Assembly: GCA_037783415.1 (NCBI GenBank)
Contig: JAZGTN010000012.1
Span: forward strand, 248,001-312,000
Direction: 5' to 3'
DNA: 64,000 bases
Origin: Leptasterias polaris
Taxonomy: Eukaryota > Echinodermata > Asteroidea > Forcipulatida > Asteriidae
Positions 1-9,788 of the stretch are shown in pieces. The first letter of the stretch is position 1. Each line of letters opens with the position of its first letter. The notes below the pieces were generated by a model that did no database searches, was not told the DNA's origin, and saw only the letters and a program-made list of their open reading frames with translations. A program made the translations under genes and the position numbers.

Positions 1-557
1 TCAAGAAAATGGTTGGCTGTATAGTTTTTAAACCGCTTCTGTTTTGTATTTATTTGAAGTAATCTCCTGCATGTTGTAAACACAGTGATTGAGTTTGTGA
101 TTATACAAAGTGCAATGACAGCATGTCCATACGATATATTCACGCATGCAGCCTTTCAGCTGATCAATTCCTCGTACAAAGTCGAGATGTGCCTGGCACT
201 TTCCTCTCTTTTTGACAAACTGCAGTTGCATTCCCGATAACTTGAAATATTTAGAGAGCGAGGCCCAATTTCATAGAGCTGCTAAAGCAACAAATATTAC
301 CAACAATTTTCTGCTAAGCAATAGTGAGCAGGATACCAGTCACGGATGGTAAATGTAAATTGGTATTTTGGCTGGTTAACCGTATTCTGGTAAGCACAAA
401 TCTGTTTTGCTTAGCTGCTCTTTGTGGTTTAAAAGCAGCTCTATGAAATTGGGCCCTGGTGTTGTCAAATGTTATGAGATGTTTACAAAATGCTTTTTTC
501 AAACCTGTGTGGATTGTAATGATTTGATGGATTTGTCATGTTGTTAATCCCCCACAG
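1..557 (+). other. Intron upstream of exon 1 (left part missing)
   Basis: Intronic by inference, since exon 1 begins inside a codon. It holds one palindromic MITE of family A (262-457). The pyrimidine-rich stretch and CCCACAG before 558 form the acceptor. No coding sequence is seen. Confidence 0.75.
262..457. repeat. Palindromic MITE, family A
   Basis: The ends are inverted: GGCCCAATTTCATAGAGCTG at left and the complement CAGCTCTATGAAATTGGGCC at right, about 195 bp apart. The interior carries the family phrases GAGCAGGATACCAGTCAC and GGCTGGTTAACCG. This is the first of about ten copies here (see 16019, 27821, 40769, 42252, 42436, 58030). Non-autonomous; the superfamily is not determined and no target duplication is obvious. 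Confidence 0.85.
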
Positions 558-619
558 CGATGCACCAATCGACCTGAAGATCAAATCCAACATGGTGTCT
601 GATCTATTCAGCCTTACTG
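558..619 (+). CDS. TTLL5: TTLL5 exon 1 of window: end of TTL catalytic domain
   Basis: The acceptor is CCCACAG at 551-557 and the donor is GTGAGT at 620. The first base completes a codon begun upstream; the exon then encodes 20 residues (DAPIDLKIKSNMVSDLFSLT) and one base of a Gly codon. In vertebrate TTLL5 this segment directly follows the E-x-N metal-binding motif that closes the ATP-grasp active site, in the context CDAPLDLKIK. It forms the last helix of the TTL domain. The partial first codon (..C) is consistent with a Cys at that place. No start codon is expected, because the N-terminal catalytic exons are outside the window. Confidence 0.9.
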
Positions 620-1074
620 GTGAGTTCCATATCTGAAACGAGTCTGTAAATCCATCAAGTTGACACTGACGTGGAGTATTTCAAACCGAGTGTCCCGTTC
701 CTAAGTGTGGTGTAATTTAAGCCACGCCCACTTTACACAAACTGGCTCCACTGAACACCAGAAGCCCATAGAAGTTGCATTGAGCCAGTTTTTCTTGGAT
801 GAGTTATGCACAGAAAGTTTAGTAATTGGACTTGGCTTGTTGTGCATGTGTTCTTCAAAGACAAAGGTCTTCTCAGAAGTACAGTTTTCAGTCATAAGAA
901 TTGCTTTTGAACAATGAAATGGGTGACTTTTTGGTAAAATTACACACAAACGCGGGACGGTTTTGGAGCTAGAAGTAGCGAAATCTTTGGGCGTGCAGTA
1001 GTTACGCATGCATATGATGCAACGACTTAATGTACAGACAGGATTAATACTGATTGATTGTGTTGATGATCCAG
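620..1074 (+). other. Intron 1
   Basis: A 455-bp intron between exons 1 and 2. Small ORFs run on both strands but none resembles a protein. A GCCACGCCCAC string near 721 and GGGCGTG near 989 hint at inverted ends of an old element, too weak to call. Nothing else is seen. Confidence 0.7.
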
Positions 1075-1163
1075 GTTTCATAGCTCAGGATCCAATGATG
1101 CGACGGGTTCAGCAGAGTAAACGCAATCAAGAACTGGCAGCAACAAACGCACTCAGGCAACAA
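1075..1163 (+). CDS. TTLL5: TTLL5 exon 2: start of cationic microtubule-binding region
   Basis: The acceptor is GATCCAG ending at 1074 and the donor is GTAAGT at 1164. It encodes residues 21-50, beginning GFIAQDPMMRRVQQSKRN, and ends in phase 0. The GF-x-x-QDP opening matches vertebrate TTLL5 (GFVCQDP). The rest is rich in Arg, Lys, Gln and Asn, as expected for the cationic microtubule-binding domain that follows the TTL core in glutamylating TTLLs. That domain presses the enzyme onto the acidic microtubule surface; this is family knowledge, and the basic composition is what the sequence shows. The upstream ATG at 1008 lies in intron sequence, so an ORF starting there is not a real N-terminus. 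Confidence 0.88.
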
Positions 1164-1863
1164 GTAAGTCACCGGGATTGTTATGAATGACTTTCACTCT
1201 ATGCATATTCAGTGCGTTCAATAGCGTGCATATTCATGGTGTTTAACAGTATGCATATTCATTCCTGTCAGTACCATGGATATTTCATTTCACTCAGAAC
1301 CATTGTATGGCCCTTTCCAAAACCACTGCTTTGGCTTAGGTGCTGACTTGGCTCCATCAGTTATTTAAAAAAAATTGCACTTTCAGTACAGGACTTCAAA
1401 AAGGTGGATAGAGTCCAAGTGAAAGCCTAAGTCGTGGTTTTTTAATGGCCTGTGTACCACAAACCTTTCAAGTAGTGTACATATTAGGTTATTCAAAACT
1501 AGGATCAATGGACATTCATTCAAGCCCTCCCCCAAATCACAGTCAACCAGAGTCAGTCAACCAGAGTCAGTCGTAGTCAATCAGAGTCACATTAAAAGGC
1601 AGAGAAGATTTGTCCACGCATATATATGTATGCTGGCATGATCAGTATGGCTGCATAATGTATTCATTGTATGGACATGAATCGGAAAGAACTTCAAACA
1701 AATTTATTACTCATGATGTCTCTCTGAATCTGAATCGGATTCTCTGATTTAATTAGTTCAGATTCCAGAGCCTAAAGTAGTTTTAGGGCAAAAAGTAACA
1801 GGACGGAGTAGAAGACGAAGGGTGAGAGGTTCGAGCCTCGCAACAAAACAATGATTACAAGAA

Positions 1864-2432
1864 TGAGCTCACCAGCCAAAATACCATGCCACATTTAGCA
1901 TATGTGACTGGTATCCTGCTCTATTTGGCTTAGCAGAAAATTGGTCAGCAATATTTTCTGCTTCAATTCAATTCAATTCAATTCAAGTCGACATTTATTT
2001 CATACAACTCTTCTCAAAATATAACATATGTACAGAATAATGCATAGATAAGCAAAATAATAAGCACAGAAGATCGGGGAAAGAGTTAATCTATGTAGAC
2101 CAAAATAAAAGAGAGTATGAGGCTGTCAGATTAAGCCAAGGCTTGTAGAAGACAGCCTAGACAGACAAACTACAAACGTGGAGACAAGACAAACAGGTGA
2201 CGCAAAACAAAAACAACAAAAACCCCCAAAACAGGCTAGGATGCAATAAGAGAAATATGTCTAGACTAGCCGGGCTATTAAGTAAATGGCCGATGATAGG
2301 AGCTGGACTGACTATAGAAGAGAGCTATGCTACATAGTGGGAGAGGAGAAATATTTTGTAAAAATACTTGAGAGAGCTCTATAAATATTTCAAGTTATCA
2401 GAAATGCAACTGCAGTTTGAAATTAGACCCTG
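1864..2432 (-). repeat. Family A MITE split by a retroposon
   Basis: Bases 1868-1962 match the second half of family A (CCAGCCAAAATACCATG to CAGCAATATTTTCTGCTT). The expected terminal piece reappears only at 2409-2432 (GCAGTTTGAAATTAGACCCTGG). Between them lies about 440 bp starting with (CAATT)n at 1963-1985. Read on the minus strand, this is a sequence ending AAATAAATGTCGACTTGAAT plus a pentanucleotide tail, typical of LINE- or SINE-type 3' ends. Confidence 0.6.
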
Positions 2433-2902
2433 GTTGTGAACTATGATTTGCAGTGTTTTTCATGTCATATCTATTACTCTTTTTTTTCTTCTCTTTCCAT
2501 ATTTCACTCTCTGTACTCTCATCCTCCATCTCATCTGCTGTGTTGTATGCACACTACACCCCCATCTATCACCAATGTGTGTCAAACTCTTTACCACTGT
2601 GTGCGCTTTATCCAATGGGGGCCATGTACACAGAGGGCACGTATAGGCGCTCAGTTCTTGGTAAGTTGTTGCTGTGGTAATTTGAGTTGAGGTGGTAATG
2701 GGTCATTAACTTGATTTTTGTGTTCTAGCTGAAAAAGGTGCTATTCAAAGGGGAAGGGACAACCCAAGTTTTGTTATTGTTGTATGAGATGTCGGCAGCC
2801 TTTTGATGTGAATTTATGATGTGACACTGATAAAATGTAGAATGGCACTGTAGTAGCTGGGCATTTTCCGGCAGGCAACGTTATGGCAGGCATTTTGCGG
2901 AG

Positions 2903-2961
2903 GTGCGTTGCACATAGTGCGTTGCACATCGTGCGTTGCACATCGTGCGTTGCACATCGTG
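2903..2961. repeat. 14-bp tandem repeat with hairpin unit
   Basis: About four copies of GTGCGTTGCACATC. Each unit contains GTGCGTTGCAC, a small stem GTGC/GCAC around a 3-base loop. Confidence 0.85.
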
Positions 2962-3244
2962 TGAGGGGTCAATTATCTCAGGTTTTTTTTTTACTAGATC
3001 GACAAAGATCAAACTTGGATTTATTCTTGTATTTTCGACAAGGTTAAAAAGATTTGTATGTGTTCTGATTGGTTTGAAACACTTTTGTACTGATAAATAG
3101 ACTGCACAAGTCCATTGCATGTTCAATTGTCAATCAATTTTTGGTAACCACCTTTTTGTCTTTAGCCTGATAAAAGTCTGTTGTAGTCACAGCACAGACT
3201 ATGTCATTTTATCAAACTTATTAATGCTGTATCTCATTAATCAG

Positions 3245-3438
3245 CGTCAAAGACCTCAATCTGCTGGTGTCTCCAGCCGACCAGTCTCGGCCAAGAAATC
3301 AAAAGATGTGTCTTCATCAGGAGACAAGATGTTAACTGCGGAGGAGAGGAGGGTGGTTACCGAGAGCAAGGATGAATATCAGCGAAGAGGAGGATGGCTT
3401 AGGATCTTCCCGTCTCCGTTATCTTGGGACAAGTACAA
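3245..3438 (+). CDS. TTLL5: TTLL5 exon 3: basic/RPxS segment and RRGG..RIFP block
   Basis: The acceptor is TTAATCAG ending at 3244 and the donor is GTGAGT at 3439. It encodes residues 51-114 plus two bases. The first part holds two RPxSA motifs (residues 53-57 and 62-66) followed by a Lys/Ser-rich stretch. The second part, AEERRVVTESKDEYQRRGGW then LRIFPSP, matches the conserved vertebrate TTLL5 block around NDRRGGFIRIFPTSETW. Vertebrate TTLL5 also has an RPLSA motif at the equivalent place before this block. The exon therefore completes the cationic region and the conserved post-domain that other TTLLs keep as a RIFP-like motif. Confidence 0.92.
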
Positions 3439-3607
3439 GTGAGTGTTAGCTCGTATCTTCGGCATTTTGTACATGTACCCAGCCAACTTATGCCCCTTCC
3501 AGCTTGTATCCCTCGCCCTCCGCTAGTCCCGTTCTCCTTCTCACATAAACCAGTTTAGTGACACAAAAAACAAAATTCCTGACGGTAATTTTTTGTTTTG
3601 ATTGAAG

Positions 3608-3670
3608 GAATTTCTTGGAGAGTCGATCCAACCTGAACCAGATACTTCACAGCAAGGTGTATCCAGACAA
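3608..3670 (+). CDS. TTLL5: TTLL5 exon 4: small 63-bp exon after RIFP block
   Basis: The acceptor is GATTGAAG ending at 3607 and the donor is GTGAGT at 3671. The first base completes the Lys codon begun in exon 3; the exon then encodes NFLESRSNLNQILHSKVYPD and two bases of another Lys codon. Vertebrate TTLL5 has a similar run ([20 protein letters not shown]). The exon is a multiple of three, with the same phase at both ends, so skipping it would keep the frame. Only 169 bp separate it from exon 3, while nearly 6 kb including a satellite array separates it from exon 5. Confidence 0.87.
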
Positions 3671-4690
3671 GTGAGTTTATTGTTATGTAAACGATGTAAG
3701 AAGCCATAATGTGGTATACCAGCAGATTCAAATCAAACTTGGATGGGCTGTGGAAATAGAGACTTTGGAGTTAGGGACGTCAAATGCATTCGTACATTTT
3801 GCAGCATATGTAACACTAATACTAATTGTTGCTTGTGTTTTGTGTAATTACCACACAGAGAGACTGTATGTCATAATCTTGAGTCTTTAGATCTCCTCCA
3901 CCACCCTGCCCCCCTCTCAACTTTGTGGTCTCGCTTTCGTTCATGTTTTATCCCTCATAGCTCTAAGGCCATTTTCTTGGTGATTTAGGCTTCAGTTATT
4001 AACAGAGATCCATTAAGAAGTACTGTTCATTTTGGGCATTTAGTTAGGGATGGACAGTTCAGCATTTTGTCTGAAACAAGTTGTCATAACAATGAAGGAT
4101 TGGTGTCATCTACAAAATAACACTTTCATTTCACCCATCCGTGTGTGTTAGAACGATGCATACATTTTAATTGTTAACACATTGTGGGAACATTCAAGTC
4201 AAGTGTGAAATTGCAAACCGAGATAAAATACTCTGGCCCTTTGTTATTCTAGTGGTGCTATTATCATTACTGCGATCAGGGAATCTGACAAAACTTGCTA
4301 CAGGCTTAGTGAAGGTGGCATGTGTTATTTGCATAGAGACAAACAAAAGTTAACTGAGAGCAGGCCTAACTGGAAACACCTTTGCATCATCAAGCCCAAT
4401 TTCATGGCTCTCCTTACAGCAGAATTCTGCACGTACAGCCCATAGATTCACATGCTTTACTAGGATCTGTAAGCGCAGTATTCTGGGGTAAGCAGTGCCA
4501 TGAAATTGGGCCTTGTTTCTAATGGATGCTTACTAGTACTGTGAGATGTTTTGCATGGGTATGCGCTGAGTGTAATTAGTGGAAGTAACAGCAATGTTTT
4601 AGTGGAAGTAACTGCTGAGTAACTACTATGTACATGTACAGTGTACTCTCCTAATTGCAGTCCAACCTACATTTTCCATGTGGGAAAGTT

Positions 4691-5331
4691 TGCTTGATAT
4701 CTAGCCCTGTGTGTAGGACTCTTCCTCCGTGCTGTACACAGATTCAGAGTTCTGGATGTGAGGGTCAGTTTACGAGGCAGAAAATTTCAAATTTTACCTG
4801 TAAGAAGCTACTTTTCTCACCAGATTAACATTCCATGGCTGCAAACATTTTTTGGTGGTGGGTTTTGGACGTCAGATATTTCTCAGAAATCCATCATTTT
4901 CGTTAAATAGTTCAGCTCTTATGAAACATTTCTGGAGATTTTAAACACAGTTCATCACACATTACTCGTGTAATTGAGTGTTTTTGCGCGGCGCCATTAA
5001 CGCATACCACAGTGCGCACTCAATTCAAATAAATGTCACCGTCCTGTGCCTATCACGCAGGAGTATCTGAGCGTATGCGCACGTCAGTCATGTTTGAGAA
5101 AACGAAGACAATGGAAACTTGTTAACGTTGAGAGCTGAATTATTTCACCAACAAATGTATGCTGCCATAGAATGTTAATCAGGTGAGATTACTTTTTAGC
5201 TTCTTACAGGTTAAGATTTGAATTAAGGAGCTGTGAAAAATTTCCGCCCCAGAAACAGACCCTCGTATCCAGGACGTCACTGTAGTATTTATACTTAAGT
5301 GAAAGGCCTCCAGGGCTAGTTGATATCAAGC
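4691..5331. repeat. Long-inverted-repeat MITE (641 bp)
   Basis: The left end GCTTGATATCTAGCCCTG mirrors the right end CAGGGCTAGTTGATATCAAG. Inside, the arms continue to correspond with divergence: GAGGGTCAGTTT against the complement of AAACAGACCCTC, TGTAAGAAGCTA against TAGCTTCTTACA, and GATTAACATTCCATGG against CCATAGAATGTTAATC. The arms are about 150-200 bp around a centre with GCGC-rich sequence near 4985-5090. A foldback-type non-autonomous DNA transposon; no copy elsewhere in the window. Confidence 0.8.
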
Positions 5332-5761
5332 AGCCTTTAAAATCCCAAATAGTAATGCCTGGCTTTTCTCAGATAACCATAAGAAACATGTTAATATTGC
5401 TGTTCATAAAAAGAAAACAATCCCAAAGCTGTTTTGACTTGAGGAAGTAGAGACAAGTGTGTGTACATGTACTTTCTTCCTTCAAAGAATTGTTGGTGAT
5501 ACTCTCTTTTCAGTATATGTGATTTATCATCAGGCACAAGTCTGTTCAATAGGTCAAAGTAAGTCGCTACCACTCCTAACCTTGGTTTTTATTTACCCAT
5601 CGTCATCCGTGTCTGTCCTGCATGGAATCTTGTTACCCGATCAACTAAAACTCATTGTAAAGTGTCATATTCTAACAAGATTGATTATTAACCTTGCATG
5701 CCATGATCATATTTGTTGTTTTCTTTTGATGTGTTCATACGAATGGTTGATATTACACAGA

Positions 5762-5856
5762 CCTGATACTTCCCAGAGCAAATTGCCCCTGGTAATCACA
5801 TTGGTGCCATTCTATTGCCCTTTTGCCATTGCCCTTTCAATAATGAAGTATCAGGC
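5762..5856. repeat. MITE with CCTGATACTTC ends
   Basis: CCTGATACTTC at 5762 and GAAGTATCAGG at 5845 are perfect inverted ends. The interior repeats TTGCCCCTGG / TGGTGCC / GCCATTGCC phrases. Related sequences: 11105-11250 (both ends), 25411-25468 (right end), 28378-28532 (decayed) and 57471-57570 (left end). Confidence 0.82.
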
Positions 5857-6671
5857 TTGGTAATGTGTACTGAAAGTATTGCTTTCGTTGGTTTTTGAGA
5901 AAATGGGTGCAGGATAACTAATTGTATTGTTTTTGGGGGGTATTGATTTATTGGCAGCAGGGTTTGGTAAGGCATGCAATTTATCAGTCGATCGGGACCT
6001 AATGTCATGGTGATGCTTCCCACAGAATTTTGCGCTTACGGCCAGGACTATGGCCAGCTTTGTCATTCCAGATCATGTTTTGCTTATAAACATTGTAAAG
6101 GACCGACCTGTTTTTCTGGCATGCTTTGCTTTTCACATGAATTTGTATAATGAAATTATAATGAACAAGTCAAAAAAGTTTCTTTTCTTTCTGTCGGAAG
6201 ATGCATTGGGTAAAAGTGTGTTATTCTTTTCCATTGTCAATACAAGCTGCTGAAATATGAAACTCAAAACCTTAATCCATGCAAAGCTTTGGATTGCAAA
6301 TTTGTGTATAACAGTGTTTTCCTAGAGGATACAAGAACTTTTAAAGAAATACGACACAATCTGCTTTGAATTGATGAATTCAGAGTGTGTTATTTTTGCT
6401 TGTTTTCTTTCTATTGGAGAGTTTCTTGGGTGAAATGTACACAGTTCTACAAGTCTTCTTTATCCCATGCATGTTTTGATCATTCTTCTTGCTGTATGTT
6501 TGTGGAGATCATGGTCTAGCTTTGCAAGTGTCTTGCTTGTGCTATTTCTCTGAAAAAAGCTTCATAAGGAGGACAAAATTACAGTTTCGTTTTTGTTATG
6601 GGGGTGTTTTCTTTTTTGCTTGTACATTTATTTATTTATTTGGTAAAAAACTACTTGGGAATCTGACTGAT

Positions 6672-6870
6672 TAAATTTGAACTCGCCTTTGAATTGAACA
6701 AAGAAAAATTTACTGGAGCTGGACTTGAACCTATAACCTCCGGATTAACGTGCTGGTGCTCTACCAACTGAGCTATCTAGCCCCTATGTTGGCATCTCTC
6801 CATTTCATCTATATCTTTGTTTGGGGGTGCCAGTCAGAAGCCATTCAACCTGAAACTGCCATATTTATTT
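6672..6870 (-). repeat. tRNA-derived SINE, minus strand
   Basis: Minus-strand 6720-6785 reads as a tRNA-like head: GGGCTAGATAGCTCAGTTGG (box A), an anticodon arm around ACGTTAA, and box B GGTTCAAGTCC. The D and T arms look intact but the anticodon stem is mismatched and no CCA or discriminator structure is clear, so it is a SINE promoter rather than a working tRNA. Flanking body sequence (AACCATTCAACC-like and GGGGGTGCCAGTCAGAAGCC on plus) recurs in the opposite orientation at 56265-56480. Confidence 0.8.
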
Positions 6871-7084
6871 ACTTGTTAATTGTTCTCTTTTTGTCTGCAT
6901 TTATTGTTCTTGTTTGTTACATGTATCTCAGCAAATGAAGGAAGTGAAATCTCCCCATTTTTGCCAGCGTACTTAACCATACTTGTTGTTGCATGCTACT
7001 ACTCTTTTCTGCATACTGTAAATTCAGAATGCAATTAAGTCATTTGATTTCCAATTTGTTGAATGTTATAAAAGTAGACCACAC

Positions 7085-7200
7085 CCTATATACCAATAAT
7101 TGTTGTACTTAAGATGTTGGACTAGAGTGGGATTTGAACCTGAGACTACTGGATTAACGTGCAGGGGCTCTACCAACTGAGCTATCTAGCCCTAATTGTG
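7085..7200 (-). repeat. Second tRNA-derived SINE head, minus strand
   Basis: Minus strand 7125-7192 gives GGGCTAGATAGCTCAGTTGG, ACGTTAATCC and GGTTCAAATCCC, the same family as 6672-6870 about 400 bp away in the same orientation. The loop ACGTTAA would read as an Asn GTT anticodon but stem pairing is imperfect. Confidence 0.75.
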
Positions 7201-7261
7201 GCAGCCGATACAACCTGGGAGGTGGCAGAAAAGGGATCAACTGAAGGGGATGCAACTTCTT

Positions 7262-9600
7262 ATTTTCATGAAGTCTTTACACAAAATCGGCTTGATTAGC
7301 GTAAAGCAGTATCTATCAACTCTTTTCACAAAATCAGCTTGATTAGGATAAAGCAGTGTCTATCAACTCTTTTCACAAAATGAGCTTGATTATTGTAAAG
7401 CAGTATCTATCAACTCTTTTCACAAAATCAGCTTGATTATTGTAAAGCAGTATCTATCAAGTCTTTTCACAAAATCAGCTTGATTAGGGTAAAGCAGTAT
7501 CTATCAACTCTTTTCACAAAATCAGCTTGATTATTGTAAAGCAGTATCTATCAACTCTTTTCACAAAATCAGCTTGATTATTGTAAAGCAGTATCTATCA
7601 ACTCTTTTCACAAAATCAGCTTGATTATTGTAAAGCAGTATCTATCAAGTCTTTTCACAAAATCAGCTTGATTAGGGTAAAGCAGTATCTATCAAGTCTT
7701 TTCACAAAATCAGCTTGATTAGGGTAAAGCAGTATCTATCAAGTCTTTTCACAAAATCAGCTTGATTAGGGTAAAGCAGTATCTATCAAGTCTTTTCACA
7801 AAATCAGCTTGATTATTGTAAAGCCATATCTATCAAATCTTTTCACAAAATCAGCTTGATTATTGTAAAGCAGTATCTATCAACTCTTTTCACAAAATCG
7901 GCTTGATTAGGGTAAAGCAGTATCTATCAACTCTTTTCACAAAATCAGCTTGATTATTGTAAAGCAGTATCTATCAACTCTTTTCACAAAATCAGCTTGA
8001 TTATTGTAAAGCAGTATCTATCAAGTCTTTTCACAAAATCAGCTTGATTAGGGTAAAGCAGTATCTATCAACTCTTTTCACAAAATCAGCTTGATTAGGG
8101 TAAAGCAGTATCTATCAACTCTTTTCACAAAATCGGCTTGATTAGGGTAAAGCAGTATCTATCAACTCTTTTCACAAAATCAGCTTGATTATTGTAAAGC
8201 AGTATCTATCAACTCTTTTCACAAAATCAGCTTGATTATTGTAAAGCAGTATCTATCAAGTCTTTTCACAAAATCAGCTTGATTAGGGTAAAGCAGTATC
8301 TATCAACTCTTTTCACAAAATCAGCTTGATTAGGGTAAAGCAGTATCTATCAACTCTTTTCACAAAATCAGCTTGATTATTGTAAAGCAGTATCTATCAA
8401 GTCTTTTCACAAAATCAGCTTGATTAGGGTAAAGCAGTATCTATCAACTCTTTTCACAAAATGAGCTTGATTATTGTAAAGCAGTATCTATCAACTCTTT
8501 TCACAAAATGAGCTTGATTATTGTAAAGCAGTATCTATCAACTCTTTTCACAAAATCAGCTTGATTAGGATAAAGCAGTGTCTATCAACTCTTTTCACAA
8601 AATGAGCTTGATTATTGTAAAGCAGTATCTATCAACTCTTTTCACAAAATCGGCTTGATTAGGATAAAGCAGTATCTATCAACTCTTTTCACAAAATCAG
8701 CTTGATTATTGTAAAGCAGTATCTATCAAGTCTTTTCACAAAATCAGCTTGATTAGGGTAAAGCAGTATCTATCAACTCTTTTCACAAAATCGGCTTGAT
8801 TATTGTAAAGCAGTATCTATCAAATCTTTTCACAAAATCAGCTTGATTATTGTAAAGCAGTATCTATCAACTCTTTTCACAAAATCGGCTTGATTAGGGT
8901 AAAGCAGTATCTATCAACTCTTTTCACAAAATCAGCTTGATTATTGTAAAGCAGTATCTATCAACTCTTTTCACAAAATCAGCTTGATTATTGTAAAGCA
9001 GTATCTATCAAGTCTTTTCACAAAATCAGCTTGATTATTGTAAAGCAGTATCTATCAAGTCTTTTCACAAAATCAGCTTGATTAGGGTAAAGCAGTATCT
9101 ATCAACTCTTTTCACAAAATCGGCTTGATTATTGTAAAGCAGTATCTATCAACTCTTTTCACAAAATCAGCTTGATTATTGTAAAGCAGTATCTATCAAG
9201 TCTTTTCACAAAATCAGCTTGATTAGGGTAAAGCAGTATCTATCAACTCTTTTCACAAAATCGGCTTGATTATTGTAAAGCAGTATCTATCAAATCTTTT
9301 CACAAAATCAGCTTGATTAGGGTAAAGCAGTATCTATCAAGTCTTTTCACAAAATCAGCTTGATTATTGTAAAGCCATATCTATCAAATCTTTTCACAAA
9401 ATCAGCTTGATTATTGTAAAGCAGTATCTATCAAATCTTTTCACAAAATCAGCTTGATTATTGTAAAGCAGTATCTATCAGCTCTTTCCACAAAATCGGC
9501 TTGATTAGGGTAAAGCAGTATCTATCAACTCTTCACAAAATCAGCTTGATTAGGGTAAAGTCATATCTATCAAATCTAGGTAAAGGCTTAACTGTCAAAC
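7262..9600 (+). repeat. 47-bp satellite, about 49 units
   Basis: The consensus unit holds CTTTTCACAAAATCAGCTTG, then ATTATTGTAAAG or ATTAGGGTAAAG, then CAGTATCTATCAA. The marker CTTGATTA recurs at 7291, 7338, 7385 and so on to 9500, exactly 47 periods of 47 bp, so 48 units with no net length change; a 49th follows at 9545 after a 2-bp loss. Units differ at a few fixed positions (C, G or A before TCTTTT; A, G or GA in AATCAGC; TATTG, AGGG or AGGA), forming a mosaic. The array runs up to the acceptor of exon 5. Confidence 0.97.
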
Positions 9601-9629
9601 CTTTTCCAAAATCTCTATCTTTAGGAAAG
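9600..9629 (+). promoter_or_regulatory. Exon 5 splice acceptor resembling the satellite unit
   Basis: The sequence leading into exon 5 (TGTCAAACCTTTTCCAAAAT, then CTCTATCTTTAG and GAAAG) aligns with the satellite unit (TATCAACTCTTTTCACAAAA, then TCAGCTTGATTAG and GGTAAAG) at about 70% identity by eye with two small gaps. The AG of the acceptor corresponds to the ATTAG of the unit. See findings. Confidence 0.65.
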
Positions 9630-9788
9630 TGGCCAGTTCCGTTATGCAGGATTTAGCTGACAGGGAGCTTGAGGAACATCTCGGCCAGTTTATGCGGAAG
9701 CTGCTCACCGGGGAGAATGCCTCGGGACGGAAGCAATCCCGAAGCAAGGTGCGGCAACGCTTCCCAGGCATTAAGAGAATGTTTAGTG
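9625..9788 (+). CDS. TTLL5: TTLL5 exon 5: DRELEEHL..RKLL basic segment
   Basis: The acceptor is TATCTTTAG ending at 9624 and the donor is GTAAGT at 9789. The first G completes the Lys codon from exon 4. The exon encodes residues 136-190 and one extra base: KVASSVMQDLADRELEEH, then LGQFMRKLLTGENASGRK and a basic tail up to GIKRMFSG. It aligns loosely with the vertebrate TTLL5 stretch [20 protein letters not shown]. An amphipathic helix with a polybasic end is likely. The acceptor lies in a sequence resembling the 47-bp satellite that fills the preceding intron (see findings). The ATG at 9644 is internal, not a start. Confidence 0.86.

Larger units (their letters stand above)
1164..3244 (+). 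other. Intron 2
   Basis: A 2.1-kb intron. It contains a short (CAGAGTCA)-like repetition near 1545-1590, a family A MITE split by a retroposon insertion (1864-2432), and a 14-bp tandem repeat (2903-2961). ORFs at 2436-2690 are C/T-rich noise. Confidence 0.75.
3671..9624 (+). other. Intron 4, repeat-filled
   Basis: A 5.95-kb intron. From left to right: a diverged family A MITE (about 4396-4514), a long-inverted-repeat MITE (4691-5331), a CCTGATACTTC MITE (5762-5856), two minus-strand tRNA-derived SINEs (6672-6870 and about 7085-7200) and the 47-bp satellite (7262-9600). Stretches 3700-4390 and 5860-6670 show nothing beyond AT-rich sequence. Confidence 0.8.

Noticed and set aside
5459..5863. 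134-codon ORF in intron 4
   Set aside because: It runs into a MITE at 5762 and has no recognisable domain.
6720..7192. Two tRNA genes on the minus strand
   Set aside because: Box A and B are good, but anticodon stems mismatch and both sit in SINE bodies shared with other loci, so they are SINE heads.
7262..9600. CRISPR-like array
   Set aside because: The units are contiguous 47-bp tandem copies with no unique spacers, in a eukaryotic intron.
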